Source: Setaria digitata (lineage: Eukaryota; Nematoda; Chromadorea; Rhabditida; Setariidae). Taken from it: a stretch of 60,123 nucleotides of DNA. The DNA is taken from contig RCAB01000399.1 in assembly GCA_003640385.1 (NCBI GenBank), forward strand, positions 1 to 60,123, written 5' to 3'. This document shows, in pieces, positions 38,851-53,417 of this stretch. The position numbers and the translations under genes were made by a program. Under the pieces are notes generated by a model. That model was not told the origin of the DNA. It made no database searches and saw only the letters and a list, made by a program, of their open reading frames with translations. Position 1 is the first letter of the stretch, and each line of letters begins with the position of its first letter.

Positions 38851-39166
38851 AGATAAATATGTCTCCTGGTTGGAATGATGGTATTTCATAGTGTGGCTGC
38901 CGCGGCTGCTCATGAAATATGGACTCGGCCTAATTCCTGTAGGTTTCGAGGATGGGGTTATTCCGGTTACTCTCGTACCGTATGGGATTCAGCGGAAGGT
39001 TACAGATCTTTTGGTTATAACCGCAGAGTTCAGCATACGTGTAAGAGATTCAAAGTTTTTCCCGACTCATATAGCGGTGGTTTATTCCGGACAATGCTGA
39101 CTTTTAATTACGACTCATTTTTCATTTCCACAGTCTCATTATAGTGCTTCTCGCTACTGTTACTGA
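38851..39166 (+). other. G+C-rich island, likely coding, frame unresolved
   Basis: About 50% G+C over 38881-39000 against roughly 30% around it. Two plus-strand frames are open for more than 65 codons. One (ATG at 38875) is rich in Tyr, Ser, Gly and Arg with T-rich third positions. The other (from about 38891) is hydrophobic and joins a consensus GTAAGAG donor (39051) in phase 0 to a TTTCCACAG acceptor (ending 39133) and a short end, SHYSASRYCY-stop, at 39166. Minus-strand frames of about 35 codons also exist. I recognise none of the products. The rps-13 acceptor at 39241 lies 75 bp after the stop, which would suit an upstream gene in a nematode operon. Confidence 0.4.
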
Positions 39167-39305
39167 GGAAATTCAATTAAAACGTAAATCAAGATGTACA
39201 TAGGTGCTCCAGTACAAATAAAATATCAAACCCTTTCACAGGTTTAGAAAGATATCAAAACTAGAGGTCACCTGGAAGATAGTGTTAAAACATTAAGTGT
39301 CAAGC

Positions 39306-40655
<1,350 letters not shown>

Positions 40656-40724
40656 TTTGAATATTTTCCGTTTCTGCTGTTGTCAGTTTGCTTCACTTTT
40701 TTTTCAGAAAAAATTTTGTTGTGA

Positions 40725-40730
40725 AATAAA
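40725..40730 (+). terminator. AATAAA polyadenylation signal of rps-13
   Basis: A canonical AATAAA lies 70 nt after the rps-13 stop codon, in GTGAAATAAAAAG. Confidence 0.65.
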
Positions 40731-41191
40731 AAGTGTTTTTAAACTGTTTTTTGCATATACTGATTCTCTGGCACAAAAAGGTATCGTCATGTCGAAATAT
40801 GGCGGTTTTAAGGATTGCTAAGTATTGAATTGAGTGCTTGCAGTGAATATCTGTTCAGTGCGGTTATGACTAATATTTCCGTAATTGGTGGTGGTTGTGC
40901 TTTTTTTACTGGTAGCATTAATTGTGAAAGTTTTAAGCCATATAACTTTGTTTTGGAGTTTTGGGGATGCAAAAAGAGGCATGAACATGAATGGTGCGCA
41001 AGTTGCATCGTATTTTTCATCCTTTTACAAATCGTTAGAACTTAATTGGAAGTAGCTGATGGCATTGAGTTGCATGTTTGATGCAATATTCACAGTGGCC
41101 GGTTTATGCTGCCAACAGCCAGGTTGCTTGGTAACGGTGGACACTGTTGGCACATGTTGGCTTATTGTCTTATCGGAATAGCTATTCAGAG

Positions 41192-44100
41192 ATGAAAGTA
41201 AGTTTTTCAATACTTGCCTGAATCTGGTTCAATCCAAAAATATATGGTACAGTTGAGGGTAAAGATTGAGTGACAAAAAAGCATTTGCGAAAAAACCATG
41301 TAGGAGTAGTAGGTTTTCGATTAATTTTAAAATCAGGGTAATTTTCATCGTAATTTCGGTGTGATTTGTGAAAGAGAATTTTTTAAGCATTGAAATTTAC
41401 CATTATATGCTTACAGTTGGTATGGAGTTTAACGGAAAAAGAACTCGGTCATGGTGAACCAATAGTTCAGTGGCGTCCAAAAGGAAATTATCTTGCTGTT
41501 GCTGGGTTTGTCATAATTGTTTATTCGTTGACTAGTTAAATTGCATAGGATAAGCAATTTCTGCTTCACCATCAGTTAAAATAATGGCTTTTTCTTTTTT
41601 TAGCATAGTAAATGACACAAAATTACTTCATGGTCCAGCAAATCTTAATTACTTCCAAACCAATTGATTTATTGTCAAACACAGTTTTACGTGTTTCCAT
41701 GTTTCCTCCTGGAAACTCGAATTCACTAGTTATAGCAGAATGTTATTTGCTTTTATAATATTGCAATAAATAATAAATTAGAAGAAGGGAGTAATTATTT
41801 TATGCTTTTTTTTTCTGAGAAATTCAAAACAGAAGTCAATCCACTATAATGCATAATTTAAGGAAACAACTAGATTATTATGATGATAATTATGTAAGAT
41901 GTTAAATACGGACTCTCTTTTCAGTTTCAATAATTTAGTGAAACTATATGATAAAAGTGGCAACTTAATTGATGAACTGGTTCAATCTAGGTAACATTTC
42001 TTTTTCTCCAAAATTGATTCCTGTTGATTTTATTTGTTAACTAGCTCTGATTACATTCATTTATCGGAATATTCATAGCAGTGAAAGGCTGGAGGTCTTA
42101 AAATGTTCGGGTAATTTATTTCCTCGGCTTTTTTTTCCGTTTTGTATTACGCAGTAATTCTTCGCGTGTTTTGTAGACGAGTGACAGCATTATCATGGGA
42201 TCGAGATGGTGATATATTAGCTATAATGAATGATAAGAGTACAACAGTAACATTATGGGAATTTGCGTCAAAAACAGTCACTAAATTGAATAGTGGTATG
42301 AGCGGAAAGTGAATATTATGGGTTTTAATTTTTGAGCTAATTATTTCTCTGTTTTGTGCTTTTTTTTTTTTTTTTTAAGCGATACAGAAATTTAGGGAAA
42401 TGTAAGATTCAGGTTCTGTTGATTTACAAAATTTAATACCTGATGTTTAAGGGAAAGGGCAACATTTATACTGTGGTCTCATACTTCTCCAATCTTGGCT
42501 GTTGGTTATAACACAGGAAATTTGTTGCTTTACAATCAGCGTACTTCACGGTTAGTTTTTCTTTCATTGATTATCTTTCGAATTCACCACAAAAATAAAA
42601 TTGTCAGTTACTGTAGAAAGGAACCTGATGCAGATTTTTTGTAGTAAACTATAATTGTATATTTCAGCGGCATTTTAAACGATTACATTATTGTATCTAA
42701 TCAGTGTCAATCAGCTTTTCGTAAGAAAGTTTAATGGGATGATTTAATAATTGGTATCCCAAGCCTACTCAGGCTTTTTATTGCTTTAAAGAAATCTGTT
42801 GACATTGCTTTCCAGAAGATTGGTAATAATTTCTGAATCACGAGATAGTATTAACCATAAATAGTTACAAGTTGATAAACTGAAGTGCATATTTTTCTTG
42901 CAGGAAAACGTCAGGTGTCGGTAAACGTCATCAGGATATAATATGTGGAGCATTTTCGAATAATGAAATGCTTGCTTTGGGTGCAGCCGATGCAACCATC
43001 AGTATCAATAATATCGACGGTGATTTGATATATTCATTCATGTGCAGCGCAGATCCGTCAATGATCAAATTTCGTGATCGAAAGCAACCCAATGATAAAA
43101 GTGTCAAATGTGATGTGATGGTTAGTTTTATTTTTCGAAAAAAGAAATCTTTACTAACATCATTGTTCCTTTAATCTTTAAATTTTTTTTTTTTAAACTT
43201 AGCTTTATTATAAATATCTGTTATCATCTGCTTCTTTCCTTCATCATCATTGTCTGTATTTAAGCATCAAACCATTTATATTATATGATAAGGAGTGTTG
43301 ATTCATAATTATTTACTGTAGTTGTTTATTTCTAAATATTTAATTAGTTATCTATTTGGTTTGTAGTTTAGTAGGGTGCTAAATATTTTATAGTTATTCC
43401 ACTGGGAATACCTCCATTTCATTCTGCTTTTTTTTCATTCTGATGAATGAATCAATTGTTGACAAATTTGTTCCATCCTATTTAGCTTGAAATTCCTGTC
43501 TTTTTTTTTAAACAGCATGAAAGAAAAGCTTAAAGATAGGTGTTAGTTATACTGTTTCAGTTAAGCGCTATTTTGGGCCAGAATATTTTAATGTTGGTCA
43601 GTTTGAATGATCCTACAAATCCTATCAATCTTCAATTTCAAAGTCGTTACGGCGAAATCGTAGCATATTGCTGGTAGTTATTTTCGTTATAAATAAAATA
43701 TATGTTTCCTATAGTTATGTTTCAGCAACTTTTTTACACTGTTATTTTCTTTCTTGAGAAAGTTTTATTTGTTGGACAACTATAAATGGAATATGCCAAT
43801 TACTGAAAACTGTTCTGTGCCGTCAAACTGTTTTGCGCTCTGAGACAAAGGACAAAGTTTTCAGGTATCGCAGTAGTTGCATATTACTTGGTTTTGGTGA
43901 AGGCTTTTTTGTATGTATTTCAGCAGTCGCTGGAGAGATTGGTCAGGTTTGCTGTTCTCCTTTTTCTTTTTCTTTCCTGAATTTATTTATATATACAAGC
44001 ATTTATATAAGTTCCTTTAATAACTCGCTCATCATTTATATTACAAATAACATTTGTTAAGGAACTGTTTTCTGTGCAAGATTTCAAAACAAATTTATCT

Positions 44101-47100
44101 TCAATATGCATTAGTGAAGAGTCCTCTAAAGTCCTGCTTACTGGCGACAATCAGTAAGGTTTCTTTCTTTCTTGAGAATTTTTCGTGCGATGTTTTTAGC
44201 ATAAATTTCTATAAGACTTTTTCTTATTTTTGAAATGAAACTTTTCGTGTTACGAGGGTTGCACCAAGTTAGAACATTGTAGCTGGATTAGTTTTGAAGA
44301 TCTTTCTCATCAGGATTTAAAAACAAAATATTGCATTCAACTTAATTTAGATTACGAGTGCGTGAACTAAATCAGCTTGATGAAATTGTTGAAATTTTCG
44401 AAGTGGACAGCAAGGAAGGTTTGTTATCCGTTACAAATTCGGCTATTATTGATTTGGAATCTTTTACAAAATTGTACAAAAATTAAATCCATAAGTTCTC
44501 TCAAAATTCATTATGAAAACCATTTTCTGATTATGTAAAACGTTGCGCAGCATTAAAGAATGAAGGAGTGTTTAGTCGAGAAACTTCAAGTAACGAGAAA
44601 GCATTTAGACACGCTAACCATTGCGAACCAAACAGTGATCTTCCCCCTTAATAGCTAATATATAACACAGATAGTAATATCATTGATAGCTACGGATGAA
44701 ATTGTTTTGAGGAATTAAAATTGACATTTAGTATGCAGGAAAAATCTCGTACAAGGCAACTCTCTTCCTCATTGGAAAATTTTTAGCAATACTTATCCAT
44801 ATAGACAAATTGTTGATAGCTTATTTATTTCAATACATTATTCATTTCCATAATTGTGGTAGTTAAAACGGAATTAGTGGCGAGTTTCGATCAAATGCTG
44901 GAAGAATGAGCTCCTGTCGACTATATCACATTAACTGTTCATAACTTCTTCTATAGATTTCGTTTCAGAATCATAATTTCTCTTACAGATTTGCATAACT
45001 CTTCAACAAATTACGATGGCCAGTTAGTGGCTCTCAGTGGTTATTCTGGAACATTGTATCTGTTGCTAACAAAGTTGCCTTTAGTTGGAGCTGCTTATCG
45101 AAATACCGTTGCTATTTTATCGTCATTAAATGAGATAACATTCTTTAGGGAAGGAGAAAAGGTAAATAAATTTCAAATCATGAGATTTTATGATAGATTT
45201 TTAAGCGTAATTTTAGAATCCATTATCAACAATGAAAATCGAATTAGAACCATCAGTGATCGGTTTGGGGCCAAAGCACATCGCTATTTCAATGAATAAT
45301 CGTGCGTGGCTCTATGGAATTTCTGAAACAAAAGGTACGCGATGACAGTTTTAAAAAAATTTTCTAACATTTTTAACCGGAAATGTTTTAAAAGAAATAT
45401 GAAAAATATTAAGGGACTTATGATGTTAACATTTTATTTTCATATTTATAGATTGACCTTTATAATAAGTTGCGGTATCAGAAGTTTTATCATTGAGTAA
45501 TAATTTCACTCTCATTTAATTGAAATATCTATTACAGAAAAATTGATTCCAAAGAAGAGGATTCGTTTTTTCTTTTTTTCATATGAATCACTTACTATTA
45601 GTTATCCAATAATATGTTGCTGAGACGATTCAGGAACTGGCCATCTGTATGAAATTGAATATTTGTCAACAGTTAATGCAATGCAGTTGAATCAAAAATA
45701 TGCTGTTGCTAAGCTAACCGATAGTCGAGCACAGCTGCATGAGGTGACATTAAATATTTATATTTAATTAGATAACAGATCTTCTTTGCCTTTTCAGTTT
45801 AGTTTTAGAAACTTTTAAATTTCGTACAGAACTTTTTCTTTACTCTCTCATTAATGTGTTACTCATTTTACAGCTACGGGATAAAAATATGCAATACGGT
45901 GTTGAAGAAGGTGGACTTATTATCCCAGATTCAGAACATGCTATTCATGGACTGCAGGATATTGCACTTACCGACAATTTTCTCATCTACTGTACAAATG
46001 TATAGATTTTTCATTTGGTTATATTGAAAGTGAAATGAAAGATGAAAAAATCATTTTTGAAAATTTTTATATGAAATTTTGTCGTGATAGAAATGGATTT
46101 ACTTAGTCTTCGGTTTTTTTTTTTCTTTCGAATCTTATCACTCTTTTATATTTCATCATCAGAGTGATTGATTTCTTCTTTATGTATAATTCCAGGATGG
46201 ACATCTCTATTATTATTCACTATCAGATAAAGCATATGTGAACGAATATAAGCATAGAGCTGGAATCACGTCTTTATACCCTCAACCAGAAGGAATCAGG
46301 CTTTGTTTCTTCGATGAACGTTTAGATGCATATACCTATAATCCTGTTGACGATGAACTTATCAAAATCCCTTCAATTGATTCCACTGCTCATGTAAGCT
46401 TTCAAATTTCAATAGAATCATCAAATACACTTTAAATTTCATCTCAAGTTTAGCGTTTATTTTTCCTGTATAGATAAATCTAATTTAAAATTTTTTATTA
46501 TAACGAAAGTGCAAAAATACAATAAGATGTCCATATGTGCTGGATGAGAATAAGCAATAAACTAAATAGCGTTGTTTCAAAAGGAAGTAATAGAGTGAAA
46601 TTGTTATTATTGTTGAAGTTGACGAATTGTTTGTGGGAGAATTTTTCTGTCGATCGTGATACATTTGTAATATGTGACTCTGATACTGTTCACGTTTTCC
46701 TTATATCTAAAAACCAGGTAGAAAGTAAGTTTGTTTAATTATTACCGTCATTTCATACTAGTGACTAAAATACTGATTAAATAATAATGTTTTTGAGTTG
46801 CAGGTAGATCCTTTAAGCGATGTCTTAACCAGGTATATGCCTTAAGAAACACTATAGTGTTTTCATTATGTCTAATTATTTAGTTTCGAAGCATCTTTAC
46901 AAACTCTCTTCTCTCTTGCTGAAGTTTGCGCCCTGATGGGACGGAAGTCGTTTACACATTTATATCGTAAGCGTATTGTAAGTAATATGTATCATTTTTT
47001 CAGATATTTCATTGGTAAAACTTGGTATTACAAAGATACCGTATGGACATACCCCTTTGATGCTTTGTAAGGGAATTGTACATTGTCAGACAGAAAACGG

Positions 47101-50100
47101 ACGTATAGGTAGCATACTATTGGAAAGCCATCGAATTGATATGGTCCTCGATGGGAAATCTCTGAATAGTGTTAGTAGCAGTTATTGATAAAATATAATT
47201 GTTCATGTTTAAGTAGCAAAATGAAAACTCATTCTGTTATATTTATTAAATTTACTGTAATTTCAGCTGGGAAGACTTTTGGATCAGGCGATCAATCTTA
47301 GAAGGTCAGTTCTTCCTTTAGTATCACTTCAAATTTGTGGAAAAAAGGAATCTTTTACTCATATATCTCAACAGTTGTTTACTAAGTAGTTGTTGTTTAC
47401 AATTGATAATTTATCTTATGCTGTTTTCTAAAAAAATTATAATTTACCTTATGCTATTGGTTTGCAGATGGATGTATGCATGGAGAATATGCGAACGTAC
47501 AAAAATTCATGATCACTGGAAGAAATTTGCAGTTGCAGCTACAAAAAATGGCGAAGTGGATCTAGGTTCTGTGTCCACTAGAAATCACTTTAGTCATTTT
47601 GGAAAATGATATTCAGATTTTGAGAACTTCTGCATGAAATGTCTTATAAAACTAAAAAAATTTCTTCAGCGATTCGAATTTTCAAACAAATCGGTGCAGT
47701 GAATATAGTTTGGAGCTTGGAAGAAATACAGTACATTGAGGAGAAAACTTTATTGAATGGATATTTGGCGATGTTATTAGGGAACTTTGATATAGCAGAA
47801 GATTTTTTTCTGAAGTCCAGCAAGCCTGAGGAGGCTTTAGATGTGAGATGTATTTTTTTGCATGCTATTTTCCTATTTTTTTCTACATTTTAATCATTAT
47901 ATTTTAGCTGTAATGTTCATCATAATTTTCTTGTTTACTTCACATGTTTAGAATGTTTGCAGTCTTATTTTTGCAGACTTAAAAGAATTTCGAGGTAAAG
48001 ATTATTTAATTTATATTTCACTGCAACATACTATGAACAGGACTAATTTTACTTTATTCTGGAATGTTCTTTTTAGATGCGTCGAGATTTATTACACTGG
48101 GATAAAGCGCTAAATTTGGCAACACGTTTAGCGCCTGAAGAAGTTCCAATGATTTCAAAAGAATATGCGCTACAACTGGAGTTCCTGTAAATTTTTCGAA
48201 TTATACATCATAAATCGAATTTCAAGTCAGGAAGATTTTCAATATTACTATTTTTTTCATATTTTATAGGGGAAATTATAGTCATGCACTGGAACAGTAT
48301 GAAAATGGCTTGATCGCAAACCTCAACGAAAATAACGAACAAGTTTTTTTTTTTTTTTTCTTTTTTGTGCATAATGTTTTCAATACTATCCTTTGCACTA
48401 AAATTTTATCTGTAAGTGGTCTTTTTTTTCAACCCTATTGCTTAGATTCTTTGAATTTTTTTTTATAATTAAAGCTTTTGGAACATAACGAAATATGCAA
48501 CTCAGGGATTGCTCGAATGTGTATTCGTACAGGTGATATTCGCAGGTAATTGCTAGTCAAAACAGTTTTTTTTTTTTAGCTTTCTTATTTATTGTGCATT
48601 TTTAAGGTTTGTTTGTGTGACTGAAAAATATTTTACTTCTTTCTTCCTATATTAATTCACTTATTCAAAATAATTGCATTCATTTCTGCAGAGGAATTGA
48701 AATTGCTGCAAGTGTGGAAGGGCGAGCTGTAAAGCGTGATTGTGCAGTAATCCTGGAACAGTTAAAGGTGTCTTTTTTTAAATATTCCTCTATATTTGAA
48801 GAATTCCATAAAAAAAAAAGGGAATTTAACGTTCAACTGCCTTTGGAAAAAGTTTAGAAAATGATTTTACAGCAATTTAGTGACGCAGCCTATTTGTATG
48901 AACTTGGACATTTTTATGACCGAGCTGCCGCGGTTTCACTAAAGGCGAAAAATTGGTAATGCTCTTTGATTTTAATTTTAGGTTCTTTCTTGTTTATTAT
49001 TATATCTAAATCTTTTTTCTCAGTCTTTAATGCCTAATACTTCTTATTTTATATTAAATGTGAGGAATTTTCTGGAAAATTATTATCGAGCTTTATTATA
49101 GGACTAAAGTTGGTAGTCTTTTACCCAAAGTTCATTCACCGAAAATTCATGTAGCATATGGCAAGGTAATGGAAGGAGAAAAAAAATATGAGCAAGCTGC
49201 AGTGGTAACATTTCATTATTTTTTTTAGAAAATTGCTTAACTAAAGAAGACTTGAAAAATGAATTAGATTTGACGGTATTGTTACTTCATGAAGTAATGA
49301 TTAACACATTTTCAGGCCTACAAAAATGCTCGAGATTATGATAATTTAGTGAGACTTCTATTAGAGCATTTAAATAAACCTGAAGAAGCAGTATGTGTTG
49401 TACGTGAAAGTAGAAGTACTGAGGGAGCGAAGCTTGTAGCGAAGTAGGTTTCTTCTCCATTCCTTTTTTTTCACACTCTCAACCTATTATTTCACTGTTC
49501 TACTTCTTCTATTTTATCCTGCTTTAATTTTGAGTGATTTATTCATATTTCTTCAGATTTTTTACAAAACTTGGGGATCAAGATTCAGCTATCCAATTTT
49601 TGGCGCTTTCTCAATGCTATCAGGTGATGTCCTTAAATTTCCTTGTTTAAAAAATAAAATCTAAAAGTGTTAGTTATTGGAACTTTGTGACAAAACTGAG
49701 AAAAGATGAAGTTTAGTTCATTCAGTGTCCGAACAAGCTCTCCAAATATTAGAAGGATAGTAGGTAAATAGTCTCCAATAGGACATCCAATTTCGTTTGA
49801 AAATTTCCGAGAATGCACTCACTCATCAGTTACTAAATCATTAATTGTTGAATCGTTTAGTTTAATCTTCTCGCTAGTTACTCGTTCTTCAGGAAGCCTT
49901 TCAACTAGCAGAAACGGAACAACGAATGGACGTCTTTGCTGATGCTATTGAAGATGACGGAACAGTGGATGTGTTTTTGCAGTTAGCTGAATATTATACT
50001 AGGAATATGAATTTGCAGAGAGCCGGATTTTTTTATTACAAGGCTAAATTATATTCAAAGGTGTTTGATGTATTTTTTGCTTCCTGAACAATAGCTAGGG

Positions 50101-53100
50101 AGAAAGGCCTATAATTTTCCAAAAAATGGATTAGCATATACAAATTTTTTTTTTTTCTTAACACGGAAGTTTATAAATATAAGCATGAATAGAGATTTTA
50201 AGAATTCTCCCCAAAGGTTGAAAAATTACAAATAGAATGTTTTCTTCTTTGTTTTTTCCTAATAACACTGTAGCATAAAAAAGAATAAGTGAAAATTTTG
50301 TTTTACTTGAGGTAAAATAAGGTTTAGGCTTATGACAGTACAATTTGTCCTTTATATTAAAAAAGGCAGAATCAAATTAAAAATTCATCCAATGTTTAAC
50401 GTTCATATCAAACGAATTGAAAAGATTTGAAATAACTGCTGATAATAGGTAGCAAATGACTGATTCATACATCAATCTACGCTAATCATTCCAGGCGTTA
50501 GAATACTTCCTTACAAAAGGTGAAGATGCAGAAACAATGAAAACGGCGATAGCTTGTGTAGTAGAAGCTCGAGACCCGAATCTCAGTTCACAGTTGGTTG
50601 AATATTTGCTTGGTAAAACTGATGGCATTCCTAAGGCATCACTTTACTTTCTTTCCACTTTTTTCTTTGGCTTTTGGTTGCATTACTCTAGTTTTTTTTC
50701 CCTTTGCTAAGTATATATATATATTTTATATATAAAACTAGAAAAAAAACTTTATATATATTTTATATATAAAACTAGAAAAAAATATATATATATATAT
50801 AAAGAAAGTATAATTATAAAAATACCTTTTATGAGGCATATGGCTTGGACTGTTTTTAATATTTAGTGTGGTTTGTATAAATTCTTTTAATCAGTTTTGT
50901 TTTCTGAAAGAAAAGATTTAGCACTAGTTTTGAATTTTTAGAAATACTAAAATTTTAGAATCCAAAGTTCCTATTCAAATATTATATTTCAATGAAAATG
51001 TATCGTGAGGCAGCTAAAACAGCTGTTGTGATAGCCACCGAAGAGCAGGCAAATGGTTCGTATCGAGTTGCACATGAACTATTATTTGGAATGTATCAAG
51101 AACTACAGAATGAAGAGATTAAAGTTCCATCCGAGATGCGAAATAATCTTATGTTACTTCATAGTTACCTTATAATAAAGGTAAATTTCCATTGGAAAAG
51201 TTCTTTGATATATATATATATATGTTCATTGTGGACTACCAAAAAGTTGCTATCAAAAAGTTAACAAATTGATGCTTTTCTTTCTTTTGTTAAACTTATG
51301 AAATATAGAAGTCTAACCACTTTTCTTTTCAGTATTTTGATTTTTTAACAATTGTTCATTAATTTTAAGTTTTATTTTTTATATATATTGTAATAAATTC
51401 CACTCTTTTTTCTACATAGAGTCTGGTAAAGCGTGGTGAACATATGAAAGCTGCACGTATGTTAATAAGAGTAACAAATAGCATCAGCCGTTTCCCAGCA
51501 CGTTAGTGGTTCATTACAAATAACATATCCTTTCTGTAGATTTATTTTATGAACTTAGTCGAAAATTGAATGGTTATATTAATCGGAAATTGAAGTAATT
51601 GAATTGGTTATATTAAATCAATAAACTTTTCTGTCTGGCATTTTGATTTGGCTTGCAATTTTAATATTTTGAATTTCTACTTATTAAATTGTATCATGAG
51701 AAAGCATAAAAAATTAATGTAAAGAAAAAAGCTTTTGAATGAAGATGATTCTTCGAAACATTAATATTTTTTACAGATATTGTGCCAATTCTTACTACTG
51801 CTGTTATTGAATGTTCTAAAGCAGGTTTAAAACAATCAGCATTTAAGTTTGCTGCAGAACTCTTGAAAGATTGCAATAAAAAAAGCATTGACGGGAAGTA
51901 TCGTAAGAAAATTGAAGCTATTATAAGGTAATTTTAAGAAAAAAAAATTATAACTTCTTTAAAACAGGAGTGATTATTTCCGAGAGTATTTCTATGTTTA
52001 TGTATGATGCAATAATTTCAGATCTTAACAATTATCATAATGTTTCTTATACAATTTTAGGAAGTCAGATAAGTCACCAGATCCAGAAGAGGCTAAAACG
52101 TGTTGTCCTTATTGTGATAATCCAACAGAAGAATCAGTGCTTGTTTGTACATCATGCAAGAATTTGATTCCTTATTGCATTGTTACGGTGAAAATTTTAT
52201 TTCGATTATCTTCTCTAACATGTTTGAAAATTACATTTTTAATTTAAATTTCGGTTTTCCTTATGCTGGTTGACACTGCTTTCGTTTTACAGGGTCTACA
52301 TCTTGTTACCAACGATTTTGCAACATGTCCTTCATGTGGCTTTCCCGGTTTTTATTCCGAATTGAAAAAGTAAATCATAGAATTCTCATTTGTAATATAT
52401 ATTAAAAAAAGAAAAAAATGAACCCCTTCCCTGCATTGGATAGTGATATTATTGGACGTCAGCTAAAAAGTTTATTTCTGAAACTCCCAAAGAATTCATG
52501 AAAGTACTTAAAAATATAATGAGCTATAACTGTCAGTAATAACTTTGTCATAACCGCCATAATTTATTTTTCATTTAAAAGCTTATAAATTTATTCTGAT
52601 ATTGAAATTGAAAATTTCGAACTTTCTTGCAGTTCTAACATATTTGTCATGCAAGGTACGAAGTTAATAAGGATCGATGAGAAACAGAAAAATAATAAAT
52701 AATTACTTTTATTGACAAGCGTAACGAAATGATATGGATTAATTAAAGTAGCTAAATTAATAATTCCTTAAAATATTATGAATTGTCCATGGAAGCTAAG
52801 ATGTTCCATAACTTGTAGCGATCTTTTACTCTTTCAACTAATATTTCAGTCATTTCTCTAAATTTATTTTGCTTTGACATAATTACCATCCCAATAGAAT
52901 TACATCAATTAAAGCGACGAAAATGTTCGCCATTTATGGCCTGCTCTCATCTCCCTGTATTAGTGGATAAATTGTCTTTTCATTAATTTCAGGCTGAAAG
53001 ATGAGAATGAAAAGTGTCCAATGTGTGGTGACGAACTGCATAATTTGGAACCAGTGAATGATGTGAAGCAGTTTTTAATGAAGGACGCAAAAGTGGAAAA

Positions 53101-53110
53101 TAAAAGTTAG
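41192..53110 (+). CDS. dyf-2: WDR19/IFT144, intraflagellar transport complex A subunit, 1,355 aa
   Basis: IFT144 is a core IFT-A subunit needed for retrograde transport in cilia. Exons: 41192-41197, 41417-41505, 41925-41990, 42177-42308, 42452-42550, 42904-43120, 43561-43673, 43865-43946, 44062-44153, 44351-44418, 44989-45161, 45217-45334, 45634-45743, 45874-45999, 46196-46393, 46619-46724, 47004-47170, 47267-47304, 47468-47565, 47670-47842, 48077-48186, 48270-48342, 48475-48545, 48692-48767, 48873-48955, 49102-49204, 49316-49443, 49557-49623, 49893-50060, 50495-50635, 50959-51180, 51420-51501, 51777-51927, 52061-52187, 52293-52369, 52993-53110. All phases fit, giving 1,355 aa against 1,342 in human. 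The N-terminal half is WD40 repeats ([23 protein letters not shown]). A TPR-like solenoid follows ([23 protein letters not shown]). The end has zinc-binding Cys pairs (CCPYC, CTSC, CPSC, CPMC). A TTCAG acceptor lies two bases before the ATG. Confidence 0.97.
50636..50958 (+). other. GC-AG intron in dyf-2
   Basis: The exon before it ends DGIPK with AAG, followed by GCATCA in place of GT. The next exon opens NPKFLFKYY after TTTTAG. Human WDR19 has DGMPKDAKYLF across the same join, so the boundary is fixed by homology. Within the intron a segment of about 35 bp (TATATTTTATATATAAAAC, then TAGAAAAAAA) is duplicated in tandem at 50713-50785. Confidence 0.8.
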
Positions 53111-53417
53111 GAAGACGAAGTTTTGCAAATAATCATGTAATCATGTTATAGGATAAAAACTTCATTTTACTTATAAAAGGCTTTCTTTCCAGTCTGCAGG
53201 ACAACTTGACAAATATTTACTAACAAAAAAAGGAAAAAAAAGAAAGGCAAACAATTTTACAATGAAAAAGCAAGATAAATCATAATTATAAATTCTCTCA
53301 TTATCTAAAATTTGAAAGTAAAAGTTTATCAGGTCGGGGTCGAATTCATAATAGTTTCGTACTGGAGAAAAACAACATTAAAAATCGTTGTTTTTTCTCT
53401 TTTTTTTTTTTTCCAAA

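Noticed and set aside
42080..42110. Exon-like segment in the dyf-2 intron (ERLEVLKCS frame) with AG and GT edges
   Set aside because: Including it needs an extra in-phase extension and inserts residues where the human protein has none. Skipping it gives equal length and better match (LVQSR, then RVTALSWD).
46804..46977. Two further open segments with good splice signals (46804-46832 and 46884-46977) in a dyf-2 intron
   Set aside because: Both can be spliced to each other, but every combination meets a stop or breaks phase before the exon at 47004. The donor at 46725 with direct joining to 47004 keeps phase and homology. They could be poison exons, but there is no evidence.
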